Counted from the first letter of the stretch, positions 5,899 to 14,944 are shown. The stretch: DNA of 64,000 nucleotides from Leptospira wolbachii serovar Codice str. CDC (GCF_000332515.2 NZ_AOGZ02000008.1:1-64000); one strand, 5' to 3'. A program made the numbers and translations. The notes: generated by a model from the sequence alone, not told the origin.

Positions 5899-8196
5899 CT
5901 AATTAAAGAAAGGTAATTGTTGTTCGTCGCTGATAAATTCATTGAAGTCTTTGAAACTTGCGAAGGCTGTCCAAATTTCTTTAAATGATGTCAGGAGTAG
6001 TTTTCTATAATAGCTTTTGTCATATCTTATAATTTTGGGGGCAATTTTGCTTTCGATTCTTTCTTCTGTTTTGTATCTTTCTCCTTTTTGTTCTGATTTT
6101 TTATTTACTACTAAGTATCGAACTTTTTCTCCTGCTTGGACTCGAACACCCATTTCGAGTAAATCTTTTACTGCGACTGCGCTGGGTGCATCTACACTGT
6201 AGTCTTCGGGGTCTTGAGATGTTGATCTTTGTATAAGGAGGTCTTTCCAATCGAGATTACCAGAGGAAAGTAGTATATCGTATTTTTTGAATATTTTTAA
6301 AATCTCTCCTTCTTGAGTTTGCATTTCTTTTATGGTTTCAAATTTACACATCCACTCTATCATTTCTTTTTGTGCAGCTTTTACGTATGGAGGAAAATCC
6401 TTTCGTCTTTGGATGATCCCTCGTCCTTTGAAATCTCCTTCTGTAAATCTTCCCATATAACGATTGGCAACTGGCATTTTTTCATCAGTGGTAGAAGGAG
6501 GAAAACATAACCAAGAGAAGGTGCCTTCGATTTCCATTGCTATTTTTGTTTTTTTGTGGATCGTTTGACAAACTTCTTTGAGATGTTCGGTGTCGATAGG
6601 GGACTTGTCTTTTTTTTGTATAAATATACAATCAGTAATTGCGTGTATTAGATTATACCCATAGTTTTCTGCTATTTCTTTGGCGATTAACAATTTCTCT
6701 CTTCCGAAAGCAGTGACTGATTCATGACTTTCTAGTTTTCCAAATTTTGCATTCCGATAACCCAAATAACCAAATGAGGTAACGAGCATCCATTTTAAAC
6801 TAGATTGTTTTTGTTCTATATCGGATTTGTTGGGATGATTAGCATCTTTACATTGTTTTTTGTAGTAGTTCCTTCGCTCTACTATATGAGCGAGTGCAAC
6901 GGAGACAATTCCCTTTCTTTTATTGCAAATTCGATAACCAAGCGAAGGTACTGTTTCTGTTGTTTGATCGTTTGTGCAGCAGAGACAATTGATTGTTTCT
7001 GGAGAGATATTGTGCAAGACCATAACTTTGGGGTACATTTGTGAAAAATCTAATTGAGCTACATTTTCTAAGGTAAATCCATTTTGGATATCTGCTTGAA
7101 AAACAAGTCCTCCTTTATCGGCATTTAACAGTTCTAAGGCGGTTTTGGATGCTTCTAGAGCACTTTTTTGCCAAGGTACTAAATAGTTCATTCGTAAGGC
7201 TACATCGACTTCAATATAGGTAAGTGCCTTTCCCGTGGAGGCTCGTGCCATTTTTTGGATTGGTAAACGAGAAATGCGAGAGAGTTCTATGATTCCCATG
7301 AGATCCGCCTCCTTATAGACAAAACCATTTCTGGAATCTATATGCCATCGCCCGAAGAGTGGATAGGATGGCGCTCGGTAGACTATCGTTCCATAAGTAT
7401 TGAAGCTAGTGCCTTTTGTTTGAATAGAACGTCGTATTGTGCTTGTTTTGTCCCGATCAAATTCTGTTGGTATGTGACTTTCCTGCGAAGCTTTAAAAAG
7501 ATGGGGGAAAATAACTTGATCACCATAGGTGGTGAGAACTATATCTGGATCATATTTTTTAAATATTTTGTTTAGTTGATGGATGAGTTGGCCGGAATCA
7601 CTAGTTGGGATTCTATACAAATCGGAATTTGTTTTTACCATAAGTGCATTGTTTACAAAGGGGATTCTATGGCTTTTTTCTAAGTAGAGTGATACTTTGC
7701 TTAAGTCTGGAATTTTGTAGTCCATCTCTTCTATATCTGTAAAAGAGCGAATGGTTCTAATTCGGTTGAGATTGTTTTTTGTTGTTTCGTAATTGACTTC
7801 TATGTAGGCAAGGGGATAAATACTTTTTTCTACCATATAACCTGTGCTAATTTCTATGTCTGAATGGTAGATATCATATTTACCATACAAGTGAAAGAGT
7901 TTACTTGTGATCTTGGGTAGGAGCTGTGGTTTGGAAATGATTAACTTTAGGACAGAGATAGTTTTGTTTTCATAGAAGAGGGATTTTTCTGTGAAGGTTG
8001 GTATTTCTGCCAATGCATCTAGTTCGTAAAAGCGCTTTACGATTTTCCCTAGAATGGTTGGTGAGGCGTTTACATAAATTGTGGGATAAAATTCATCAAA
8101 AAATAAGCGAAGTTCTCCCGAGTTTGACTTTAACCAGAGATAGATTCTTTGTTCGGAGTGGTAGATATCAAACAAGTAACCTTGAAAAGTTTCCAT
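5899..8196 (-). CDS. B-family DNA polymerase with degraded proofreading motifs
   Basis: This 765-residue protein has the polymerase motifs of family B. Motif A is LDFSQMYP (Asp383). Motif B is KWMLVTSFGYLGY (Lys468 to Tyr480). The motif C position reads AITDC: Asp522 is kept, while the first Asp of the usual DTD is Ile. The kept acidic residue corresponds to the metal ligand known to be essential. In the exonuclease half I see no DxE in the exo I position, and the exo II-like segment DPDIVLTTYGDQV lacks the usual Asn. Proofreading is thus probably lost, which would suit translesion synthesis. It is the last gene of a tight three-gene operon with two non-polymerase partners. It could instead be a divergent polymerase II, but its length and context argue for a specialised enzyme. 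Confidence 0.85.
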   Translation of the reverse strand: METFQGYLFDIYHSEQRIYLWLKSNSGELRLFFDEFYPTIYVNASPTILGKIVKRFYELDALAEIPTFTEKSLFYENKTISVLKLIISKPQLLPKITSKLFHLYGKYDIYHSDIEISTGYMVEKSIYPLAYIEVNYETTKNNLNRIRTIRSFTDIEEMDYKIPDLSKVSLYLEKSHRIPFVNNALMVKTNSDLYRIPTSDSGQLIHQLNKIFKKYDPDIVLTTYGDQVIFPHLFKASQESHIPTEFDRDKTSTIRRSIQTKGTSFNTYGTIVYRAPSYPLFGRWHIDSRNGFVYKEADLMGIIELSRISRLPIQKMARASTGKALTYIEVDVALRMNYLVPWQKSALEASKTALELLNADKGGLVFQADIQNGFTLENVAQLDFSQMYPKVMVLHNISPETINCLCCTNDQTTETVPSLGYRICNKRKGIVSVALAHIVERRNYYKKQCKDANHPNKSDIEQKQSSLKWMLVTSFGYLGYRNAKFGKLESHESVTAFGREKLLIAKEIAENYGYNLIHAITDCIFIQKKDKSPIDTEHLKEVCQTIHKKTKIAMEIEGTFSWLCFPPSTTDEKMPVANRYMGRFTEGDFKGRGIIQRRKDFPPYVKAAQKEMIEWMCKFETIKEMQTQEGEILKIFKKYDILLSSGNLDWKDLLIQRSTSQDPEDYSVDAPSAVAVKDLLEMGVRVQAGEKVRYLVVNKKSEQKGERYKTEERIESKIAPKIIRYDKSYYRKLLLTSFKEIWTAFASFKDFNEFISDEQQLPFFN

Positions 8197-8215
8197 AACA
8201 TTTTAATGATTGGTT

Positions 8216-8473
8216 TTACTTGTCCGGAACTTTTGTTAGACATTTCTTTAATTCATTAATTTCTTTTTTTGTTTCTATGAGCATAGAAAGTATCATGGAA
8301 TCAATAGGATATGGTAGAGATGCCATCACACCAGCTTGTACTTGTAATTTGGCAGTTCGGATTAGGTCATCAAAAATCTCTTGGTCGGACTTTCTGAGGG
8401 ATCTTCGAAAGTCTGATAGGTTTTCTTCAATTTGTAACATTTGACGAGAGTAGGGGGCAATGGTTCTTCCCAT
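8216..8473 (-). CDS. Small helical protein in the polymerase operon
   Basis: I do not recognise this 85-residue protein. It is predicted to be entirely helical and has no signal peptide. It sits 19 nt before the polymerase start and 1 nt after the RecA-like gene, so all three are surely co-transcribed. By position it may be an adaptor linking the RecA-like protein to the polymerase, but the sequence alone does not show this. Confidence 0.75.
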   Translation of the reverse strand: MGRTIAPYSRQMLQIEENLSDFRRSLRKSDQEIFDDLIRTAKLQVQAGVMASLPYPIDSMILSMLIETKKEINELKKCLTKVPDK

Positions 8474-8474
8474 G

Positions 8475-9080
8475 TTAAAGTCCTGTGATGGAAGTTTTTC
8501 TTGTGCGAATACGAGAGAGACCTTGCTCCATCTTTAGTTCCCAGAGATTTTGTGTGGCACGAAGTAGTTTTGGAAAAAAGATTTGAAAATTTTTATGTGA
8601 ATAGGTCCAAGATTCAATAATGAGTAAGGGAACATTTTCACCGGGGAATTTTTCGATAAAACCTAACATCAAGTTTAATAAAAATAAACCTTCGTCATCT
8701 TTGACATCGCCATCTAAAAATTGTTTACAAGGAGCTAACAGAAAGTAGATGGTATTTTCTTCTTTTGAGGTAAGGATGTTTTTAAGTGCATCTAATATTT
8801 GATAAGGGGTGAATGCTCTTTGGATCCTGATTTGTTCCAAAAATGGTTCTGGCGCTAAATTTTGTTTTCGTGTTTCTTCTGTGATGGTGAAGGGATTGAA
8901 GCGGATGGCACAGTCCAAATTAAAAACCTGAAATCCTGAACAAACCATGGCATATTGCCAAAAATGAGCGAGCCTGTACATCCCTCTTTCTCCGGTGAGA
9001 AGTCCGAGGTCTCTCTGGTTCCAATTCTGGATGGGTTCATAGACATTGGTAGAAATTTGGGTTTGTTCCGCAAGAATCAT
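8475..9080 (-). CDS. RecA/RadA-like protein lacking a functional Walker A
   Basis: This 201-residue protein has the rhythm of a RecA-fold core. A glycine loop LLTGERGMYRLA (about residues 27-38) stands where GPPGSGKT would be, without the essential Lys-Thr. The RIQRAFTPYQIL segment (about 87-98) resembles the RadA/Rad51 ARAF motif. A hydrophobic strand TIYFLLAPCKQFLD follows, then VPLLIIES. I infer an ATPase-dead RecA paralogue. ImuA/SulA-like RecA paralogues accompany error-prone polymerases in other bacteria, and the operon here suggests a similar role. The homology claim is moderate. Confidence 0.65.
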   Translation of the reverse strand: MILAEQTQISTNVYEPIQNWNQRDLGLLTGERGMYRLAHFWQYAMVCSGFQVFNLDCAIRFNPFTITEETRKQNLAPEPFLEQIRIQRAFTPYQILDALKNILTSKEENTIYFLLAPCKQFLDGDVKDDEGLFLLNLMLGFIEKFPGENVPLLIIESWTYSHKNFQIFFPKLLRATQNLWELKMEQGLSRIRTRKTSITGL

Positions 9081-9088
9081 GGATACTA

Positions 9089-9115
9089 TTTATATGTATA
9101 GCAATAATTTGTAAA
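9089..9115 (-). promoter_or_regulatory. Candidate promoter of the polymerase operon
   Basis: On the minus strand a TTTACA (9110-9115) and a TATAAA (9089-9094) are separated by 15 nt. The -10-like box ends only about 8 nt before the ATG at 9080, and there is no Shine-Dalgarno sequence, so the message may be nearly leaderless. The spacing is short of the ideal 17. I found no TTTG-N5-CAAA operator, the form reported for Leptospira LexA. Confidence 0.3.
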
Positions 9116-9143
9116 GTGGAATTTGAGTTGGTTCCTCCTTTTT

Positions 9144-9214
9144 CATTCAATTGGAATGAAAGCCACCGGTCGGTCCTCTACCAATTGAATGGTTGGCTGG
9201 TGGCAACGGCTTTC
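9144..9214. repeat. Nested inverted repeats upstream of the polymerase operon
   Basis: An 11-bp perfect inverted repeat, CATTCAATTGG (9144-9154) and CCAATTGAATG (9181-9191), overlaps a second set: GAAAGCC (9158-9164) with GGCTTTC (9208-9214), and GCCACC (9162-9167) with GGTGGC (9199-9204). The two sets cannot form at once. The rest of 9081-9431 shows no gene. Confidence 0.5.
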
Positions 9215-9341
9215 GTGGCAGGTCAGATCTGTTTTGAGATATGGATTTAGCAAAAAAAGTGGGGTGGTTCTGTTGGCTACAGATTTGAGAGAGAATGGAT
9301 TTGGGGACTAAGGTTAAGGATAAAAGGGAATTTGAAAACGG

Positions 9342-9360
9342 GCGAAAAGAAAGTTTTCGC
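9342..9360 (-). terminator. Possible terminator after the 125-residue gene
   Basis: GCGAAAA (9342-9348) pairs with TTTTCGC (9354-9360) over a 5-nt loop. It lies about 70 nt beyond the stop codon at 9432 in the gene direction. The following minus-strand bases are CCGTTTTC, a weak T tract. Confidence 0.4.
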
Positions 9361-9431
9361 GTCCTTTGACCGGAATAGTTCGTTCTACCTAGACATTTCC
9401 AAAAAACATCTAGATAGTCAGAGGGAGAAAT

Positions 9432-9809
9432 TTATAAAGGGGGAACTTCTTGGACGGTTTTGACACCAGTTACAAAATAGCTAGTTTCTGCAAAACAGCT
9501 AAAGGGAACCCCTACGTGTTCTTCGTATTCTAAAACTACTCTTTTGCCAATGGATCCGTTCAATTGTTCGGCAATGGCTTCGTCACGAATGCTGAAGAAG
9601 AACTTTTCGGTCATTGTGCCTGGCATGGTGACAAGGGCCATTTCCCCTTCCCAAGTTTTGCAAATCCAACCCTTTTTGGAAAGTTTTTGGATGTACCCTG
9701 CGCGGTCTCCTTCTGAGTAACTCCATTGGAGTGTGAGCCAAGTGTAACCCGCAAACAGAATGGCGAGGAGGATGAGAAGAAAGCTGAATCGAATTAAAAA
9801 TTTACCCAT
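9432..9809 (-). CDS. Conserved membrane-anchored protein of unknown function
   Basis: This 125-residue protein has one N-terminal membrane segment (about residues 6-28). A conserved soluble domain follows with KKGWICKTWEGEMALVTMPG and FFSIRDEAIAEQLN, then GKRVVLEYEEHVGVP. The same pattern occurs in many bacteria, where it is sometimes mislabelled as 6-phosphogluconate dehydrogenase. I know no function for it. The gene stands alone between two gene-free stretches. Confidence 0.75.
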   Translation of the reverse strand: MGKFLIRFSFLLILLAILFAGYTWLTLQWSYSEGDRAGYIQKLSKKGWICKTWEGEMALVTMPGTMTEKFFFSIRDEAIAEQLNGSIGKRVVLEYEEHVGVPFSCFAETSYFVTGVKTVQEVPPL

Positions 9810-10234
9810 AAGTTAATCCAGAAGTTTGGAGAGAAAAGGGAAAGTTTCAAGACAATATTTTGACCGGGGACTGTCAAATTTTCAAATTACGATGCAGTTC
9901 TTCGCCAGGGAGACGGAGGGCTTGGTCATTTGGCGGGAAACGGCAAAGGACGGGAGCGAACGCGGACCCCGAAGTGGCCCGGTCCGTATAGAAGGAAAGT
10001 TACATCCCCTAACGAAGCGGAGGCGCCAAAAAGAAAAAGAATGGATGCGAAAGTATGAACATTTTTCTAAAAAAAATCTGACGATTTGGATTGGGATGGC
10101 AAGTTTTGGGCGTTCGTGATAAAGGAGAACCATTGGGTGGCGGGTCTAGTTCCCCACCCTCAGATCGGGCGGGGATACTATACTCACACATTCTTTCTTG
10201 CCAAACTCACGAACCCCCACCAAACTCTACTAAA
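9810..10234. other. Gene-free, unusually G-rich stretch upstream of the lipoprotein gene
   Basis: About 425 nt without a convincing gene. Short ORFs occur on both strands but lack starts with ribosome-binding sites and recognisable sequence. The part at about 9925-10030 is clearly richer in G and C than its surroundings. A hairpin GGGTGG/CCACCC lies at 10135-10159 without a T tract. I compared it by eye with RNase P, SRP and tmRNA hallmarks and found none. Confidence 0.4.
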
Positions 10235-10798
10235 ATGCGCATTTTATTCCTTCCCCTCTTTCTGTCATATTTCTATGTTAGTTGCTCTACAGTTTCTTAT
10301 CACAAAACAGACAAAGCCAAACCCACCAAACAGTGGGGAGTTTTGGAAGTCAAAGAGACTGTTCGGAACATGAGTCATTCTTTATCCACATATTATAAAA
10401 CTGATTTGAAGACAGGGTATTTGGAATGGAAGTCTCTTCAGAATTCTACTTCGGAACATATCGATACCAAACTCATAACCAATGAAATTTTGAACCAACT
10501 CACAAAAGACAAAGTTCCTTTTGTGGATACCTCTATTAGAGAAGAGGCGACCACAGAAATAGCTTTTGGGAAAACAGGAATGGTTTCGGCTGATTCGCGT
10601 TTGTCGGTGGGGAAGTTTAAATCTCCTTCTCATAAGATTAAAGGTGAGATCAATGAAGTGGTGAATTATGAAGCGGGGTCACGCATCCAATACATCACGG
10701 TTACACTTTTTCTTGTAAGTTTGGAAACAAACCAAATTGTTTGGTCCGAACAAACTAATTTTTTAAAAACAAGCCGCGTGGAAGGTTATGGTCTTTGA
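10235..10798 (+). CDS. LpoB/CsgG-like lipoprotein
   Basis: This 187-residue lipoprotein starts at the ATG at 10235, which begins a signal peptide ending in the lipobox YVSCST (Cys17). The open frame extends upstream but without any signal peptide. The body has the fold pattern of the LpoB/CsgG group: ITNEILNQLTKDKVPFVD, a KGEINEVV strand, and the end VTLFLVSLETNQIVWSEQ. LpoB proteins activate penicillin-binding proteins from the outer membrane in enterobacteria. Here the role is inferred only. The gene converges on the next one and the two overlap by 13 nt. Confidence 0.75.
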   Translation: MRILFLPLFLSYFYVSCSTVSYHKTDKAKPTKQWGVLEVKETVRNMSHSLSTYYKTDLKTGYLEWKSLQNSTSEHIDTKLITNEILNQLTKDKVPFVDTSIREEATTEIAFGKTGMVSADSRLSVGKFKSPSHKIKGEINEVVNYEAGSRIQYITVTLFLVSLETNQIVWSEQTNFLKTSRVEGYGL

Positions 10799-12072
10799 TT
10801 GTCGGGGAAAAAACCAAAACGAACCTTGACTTTTCCCATAGCAGGGCTTAAAACATGGGGAAGCGTTTCTTGATTCGTTGTTAGTTTGGGATCACTGAGT
10901 GCAGACTTAGATTTTCCCATCCAAACATACTCAGGAAAAAATCGAACATAACGGTATTCGTCTGAGATGTCTAAGTCTTTTCGGATATTCCTTCTTGCAT
11001 CATCGTAGGAAATTTCTACCCATTTGGCACCGAGTTTAACGCCAAAAATCATAATACCGGCTCCAAGCGCAGATAATTCGCTGGACTGAACCTTAACCCC
11101 TCCATACACTACTCCGGCTCCTAAGGCCACAATGGCAGCTCCGGCAAGGATTGCACCCGTGACTTTGACAGTCCCTTTGGTTCCTTCTTTTAGGGCAGTG
11201 GCAGAAACCAGTTGGAAGTATTTGGAGTCTTGGATGAGTTCCGAGATTTCATTGTCACGGACGAGATGGCGTTCATACCAACCGAGGGTATCTTTTTCTA
11301 AAACGAGCGGTGTTTTTCCAGAACCATCTGTGAGTGTTAGTTGAGATTGTTTGCCTGTTTGCCGGAATTTTAGATTTCGTAATCCTCGGATAAAGTTTAA
11401 GTGGGCCGAAGGATCCATCTCAGGTTCAGCACCGGGGCCACCAAAGATAAGGATAAATTCTCCTTCTTGCGTATACCTTTCATTGGCCATGGCTCGGAGG
11501 GCGGCGGATTGGGGTTTTAGTTGGCTTGCCTTACGAAAGTCTACCTTTGCTTCTTCGATAGAACCTGTGGATAACCAAAGGGAGGCAAGTAATAAACGTA
11601 AGGTGGGATCATCAAACTGGCCTTCGGCGCTCCATTCTCCACTGAGTAGGTTTCCGGCATACCGAGCTTGGATTTTTCCTTTTTCGTAATCACCAACTCT
11701 TACATAATAAAGACCAAGAAGGATGTGTAGGTAGATGATTTCTGCTTCGGAGGCATAATAACCTTCTTCTGTTTCCATATAGAAAAAGGATTTTAAGGAA
11801 CGTGTGGCACTGAAACGAAGGCGTTCTTTACTTTCCTCTGCGATCCTTTCGAGACTTTTGTAGTCGATTCCGCCTTTTAAAAATCCTAAATGAGCCCGTT
11901 CGAGAACGGCGATAAAACCTTTTCGTTCTTCCGTGGGGAGATACTCGAAGGCTTTTTCTAGATTGGCTTTTTTATAGGCTCGGAGGGAGTCTTCGTATTC
12001 CTGTCGTTTGGCGATACTTGTACATTGGATACAAAGTAGAATCAATACCAGAGAAAGGAAGGATAGGCGCAT
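10786..12072 (-). CDS. TPR-containing lipoprotein, COG3014-like
   Basis: This 428-residue protein has a signal peptide with lipobox LLCIQCTS (Cys17). Helical repeats about 30-210 include LHILLGLYYVRVGDYEKGKI and LASLWLSTGSIEEAKVDF. A glycine-rich, partly hydrophobic segment (about 300-340, GAILAGAAIVALGAGVVYGG) comes near the end. Proteins of this layout are often encoded next to LpoB-like lipoproteins, as here with the convergent neighbour. A shared role in envelope assembly is plausible, not shown. Confidence 0.7.
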   Translation of the reverse strand: MRLSFLSLVLILLCIQCTSIAKRQEYEDSLRAYKKANLEKAFEYLPTEERKGFIAVLERAHLGFLKGGIDYKSLERIAEESKERLRFSATRSLKSFFYMETEEGYYASEAEIIYLHILLGLYYVRVGDYEKGKIQARYAGNLLSGEWSAEGQFDDPTLRLLLASLWLSTGSIEEAKVDFRKASQLKPQSAALRAMANERYTQEGEFILIFGGPGAEPEMDPSAHLNFIRGLRNLKFRQTGKQSQLTLTDGSGKTPLVLEKDTLGWYERHLVRDNEISELIQDSKYFQLVSATALKEGTKGTVKVTGAILAGAAIVALGAGVVYGGVKVQSSELSALGAGIMIFGVKLGAKWVEISYDDARRNIRKDLDISDEYRYVRFFPEYVWMGKSKSALSDPKLTTNQETLPHVLSPAMGKVKVRFGFFPDNQRP

Positions 12073-12104
12073 CCGGCCTATCCTTTCGGGAATTTTAGTT
12101 TTGT

Positions 12105-14351
12105 CTATTCGAAATAACCTTTAAGACCTGATTCAAATTCCGTTTCTAAAGATTTGGTCGTCCATTCCCATTGGAATCCATTTCCTTTGACAGAAAGGGA
12201 GGATTTGGAACTAGATTTACCCAAAGAATAAAAGGAAAGTCCTGCTTTTTCGTATTTTGCTTTTACTTTTTCTTCATCTTTGGTGAGGAAACTCACTACA
12301 AAAGAAGCTCCTGTTTCACCAAAACAAAGTTCGTCGAAACGTAGGATACTTTTTTGTAATCCTTCCAAATTGGCTTCGATTCCTTTGTTTCCAGAAATCA
12401 CAATTTTAGCAAGGGCCACAAGAAGGCCACCGAGTGACAGGTCTTTGGCGGAAGTGAGAAGCCCTTCTTTACGGCAGGCAATCAGTGCATCAATGGTAGC
12501 TTTTTCTTTGGTTAGGGAAATTTCTGGGATTCTACCTGTATCTAGACCATGAACACGGTAAAGGTATTCTGAGGCAGAAATAGTAGGCTTAAACTCTCCA
12601 ACCAGTGCATAGGTTACTGCATCGTTGGTGCGAGGGTAGGTATGAAGGCCTTTGGCAACATCGTCAATCACTCCCACCATACCTATGGTCGGTGTAGGAA
12701 ATACTGGTCCTTCAGGAGATTCATTGTAAAAGGATACGTTTCCCCCAGTGACAGGAAGTCCAAGGAAACGACATGCATCTCCAAGTCCACGCACACATTC
12801 ACTGAAGATATAATAGTTTTCCGGGATGTAGGGGTTTCCAAAGTTTAGGTTGTTTGTGACCCCATAAGGTTCTGCCCCCGTGGAAGCTACGTTTCTTGCC
12901 GATTCACAAACAGCAATTTGAGCGCCTTCGTATGGGTTTAGGTAAGTATAACGAGAGTTACAGTCTGTGGCAACAGCGATTCCTTTTTTGGTTCCAGGAA
13001 TTCGCACAAGTCCACCGTCTTCCCCAGGTTCTACTACTTTCACAAGTCCTACTTCTGTATCATACTGTTCATAGAGTGGTCTTCGGGATGTGATATTGAG
13101 GGAAGATAGGAGAGTATTTAAGGTCTGAGAAACTGTATCCGCTTGTAAGTCTGGAATTTTTTTGGAATCAAACTTTGTCACCTCATCTAGGTAAGCCGGT
13201 CTTTTCTCTTCTCTTACATACCGCGGAGCCCCACCACCAAGAACGAGAGAGTCTGCGGGAATTTCCGCTTTGAGTTTTCCATCCTTTCTGATACGAAGGA
13301 TTCCGTCCCCAGTGACCGTTCCAATTTCTACGGCATTCAATCCCCATTTATGGAAGATGGAAACAAGCTCTTCTTCCTTTCCCGTTTCTGGAATGACAAG
13401 CATTCGTTCTTGGGATTCGGAGAGCATAATTTCATAAGCGTTCATATCGGATTCACGAAGAGGAACACTATTTAGATCCACATCCATTCCGGTTTTTCCC
13501 TTGGCACTCATCTCAGAAGTGGCACAAGAAATTCCTGCGGCACCCATGTCTTGGATTCCTACAAGGAGGTTCTTTTGGATGGCTTCGAGGGAGGCTTCCA
13601 TGAGAAGTTTTTCCATAAAGGGATCGCCCACTTGCACCGCAGACCTTTTTTCTTCGGATTCTTTGGTGAGGTCTTTGGAGGCGAAACTGGCCCCATGGAT
13701 TCCGTCGCGTCCGGTTGTCGCACCTACGATATAAACTTTGTTTCCTACCATTCCTTTGGTAGAAGCAGAAGCCATTTGGTCATGTCTTGCAATCCCGACA
13801 GTCATGGCATTTACAAGTGGGTTTTTGGTGAATGTAGGATGGATGAATAATTCACCCCCACCCACCGCAATCCCAAGTGAGTTTCCATAATCCCCGATTC
13901 CTTTAACCGCACGGGTCAGCAAATACTTGTTACGTGCTTCTTTGGGATCACCAAACCTAAGTGAGTTGAGAGAAGTAATGGGGCGTGCCCCCATAGTAAA
14001 GATATCTCGCATGATTCCACCCACACCAGTGGCAGCGCCCTGGTAAGGTTCTACAGCTGTTGGATGATTGTGGCTTTCGATTTTGAATACAACAGCAAGG
14101 CCGTCTCCAATGTCCATGGCTCCGGCATTTTCTTCTCCGGCCCCAGCAAGGAGTTTGTCCGATTTGGTAGGAAGAGTTTTTAATTTTAAAATTGAATTTT
14201 TATAAGAGCAGTGTTCCGACCACATGGCAGAGAAGATCCCCAGTTCTGTGGAGTTTGGCATTCTTCCTAAGATCTTTTGGATCTCTACAAATTCAGTTTC
14301 TGTAAGTCCGTGTTCTTTGGCATCTTCGAGACTAACTTTCTCTTTTTCCAT
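12105..14351 (-). CDS. purL: Phosphoribosylformylglycinamidine synthase subunit PurL
   Basis: This 748-residue protein catalyses the ATP-dependent amidation of formylglycinamide ribonucleotide in purine synthesis, with PurQ and PurS as partners. Visible family marks are IMWSEHCSYKNS written here as MWSEHCSYKNS (about residues 43-53), ESHNHPTAVEPYQGAATG near 93, GGGELFIHP, the second-half SRYTYLNPYEGA, and GNVSFYNES. Length fits the small PurL that needs PurS. The gene starts 9 nt after the flavin reductase stop, so the two are probably one operon. Confidence 0.96.
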   Translation of the reverse strand: MEKEKVSLEDAKEHGLTETEFVEIQKILGRMPNSTELGIFSAMWSEHCSYKNSILKLKTLPTKSDKLLAGAGEENAGAMDIGDGLAVVFKIESHNHPTAVEPYQGAATGVGGIMRDIFTMGARPITSLNSLRFGDPKEARNKYLLTRAVKGIGDYGNSLGIAVGGGELFIHPTFTKNPLVNAMTVGIARHDQMASASTKGMVGNKVYIVGATTGRDGIHGASFASKDLTKESEEKRSAVQVGDPFMEKLLMEASLEAIQKNLLVGIQDMGAAGISCATSEMSAKGKTGMDVDLNSVPLRESDMNAYEIMLSESQERMLVIPETGKEEELVSIFHKWGLNAVEIGTVTGDGILRIRKDGKLKAEIPADSLVLGGGAPRYVREEKRPAYLDEVTKFDSKKIPDLQADTVSQTLNTLLSSLNITSRRPLYEQYDTEVGLVKVVEPGEDGGLVRIPGTKKGIAVATDCNSRYTYLNPYEGAQIAVCESARNVASTGAEPYGVTNNLNFGNPYIPENYYIFSECVRGLGDACRFLGLPVTGGNVSFYNESPEGPVFPTPTIGMVGVIDDVAKGLHTYPRTNDAVTYALVGEFKPTISASEYLYRVHGLDTGRIPEISLTKEKATIDALIACRKEGLLTSAKDLSLGGLLVALAKIVISGNKGIEANLEGLQKSILRFDELCFGETGASFVVSFLTKDEEKVKAKYEKAGLSFYSLGKSSSKSSLSVKGNGFQWEWTTKSLETEFESGLKGYFE

Positions 14352-14360
14352 ACTGTTTCC

Positions 14361-14840
14361 TTAAACGAGTTCTCTATAATTGCGATTGAAGTAGAGGAGG
14401 GGGGAACCTTCACTTGTGGCCACCGCTTCCACAAGACCGATAAAGATCCAATGGTCTCCCGCTTCGAGGATTCGGTCGACTTTACAGTCGAGTGAAGCCA
14501 AAGAGTCTCGTAACACGGGGACCCCTGTGGAGAGTGTTTCTGGGTTTAGTCCTTCCAAAACAACCGCTTTGTCCAGGGAACCAGAAGCAAAATCAGCGGA
14601 AATTTGTTTTTGTTCGGAAGAAAGAATATTCACAACGAAGTTTCCCGAATCTTGGATGGGTTCTTTGGCACTAGAGTCTTTGGCCAAACAGAATAAAACT
14701 AACGGCGGTTCTAAGGAAACAGAAGAAAAACTAGAAACAGTGACTCCTCCTTTTTTTTGAGAAGAAGCATAAGTAATTACACAAACTCCACTCGCCCAAA
14801 GCGAGAGAGAGGATTTAAATTTGTCTATGGATGCGGGCAT
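14361..14840 (-). CDS. Flavin reductase-like FMN-binding protein
   Basis: This 159-residue protein belongs to the short flavin reductase family (HpaC/RutF-like), which reduces FMN with NAD(P)H. Marks are LSLWASGVCVITYAS near residue 11, the GGVTVSSFSSVSLEPPLVLFC-type block (about 30-50), and NFVVNILSSEQ. I chose the ATG at 14840 because a GGAGG lies 5 nt upstream on the minus strand. The frame is open for 38 further codons but they look non-coding. It is transcribed away from the PerR-like gene. Confidence 0.85.
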   Translation of the reverse strand: MPASIDKFKSSLSLWASGVCVITYASSQKKGGVTVSSFSSVSLEPPLVLFCLAKDSSAKEPIQDSGNFVVNILSSEQKQISADFASGSLDKAVVLEGLNPETLSTGVPVLRDSLASLDCKVDRILEAGDHWIFIGLVEAVATSEGSPLLYFNRNYRELV

Positions 14841-14944
14841 AAAGCCTCCGTATTGACAAATATCAATTTCTGGAAGGATTCTAAAAACCAATTTCCATTT
14901 GACCGAGTGATAAAATGCAGGTGAGGTTGGGGTAAGGGAATCGT

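Noticed and set aside
9826..10119. 97-codon ORF on the plus strand in the GC-rich gap
   Set aside because: No ribosome-binding site, no family resemblance, and ORFs of similar length exist in other frames of the same GC-rich stretch. It looks like chance.
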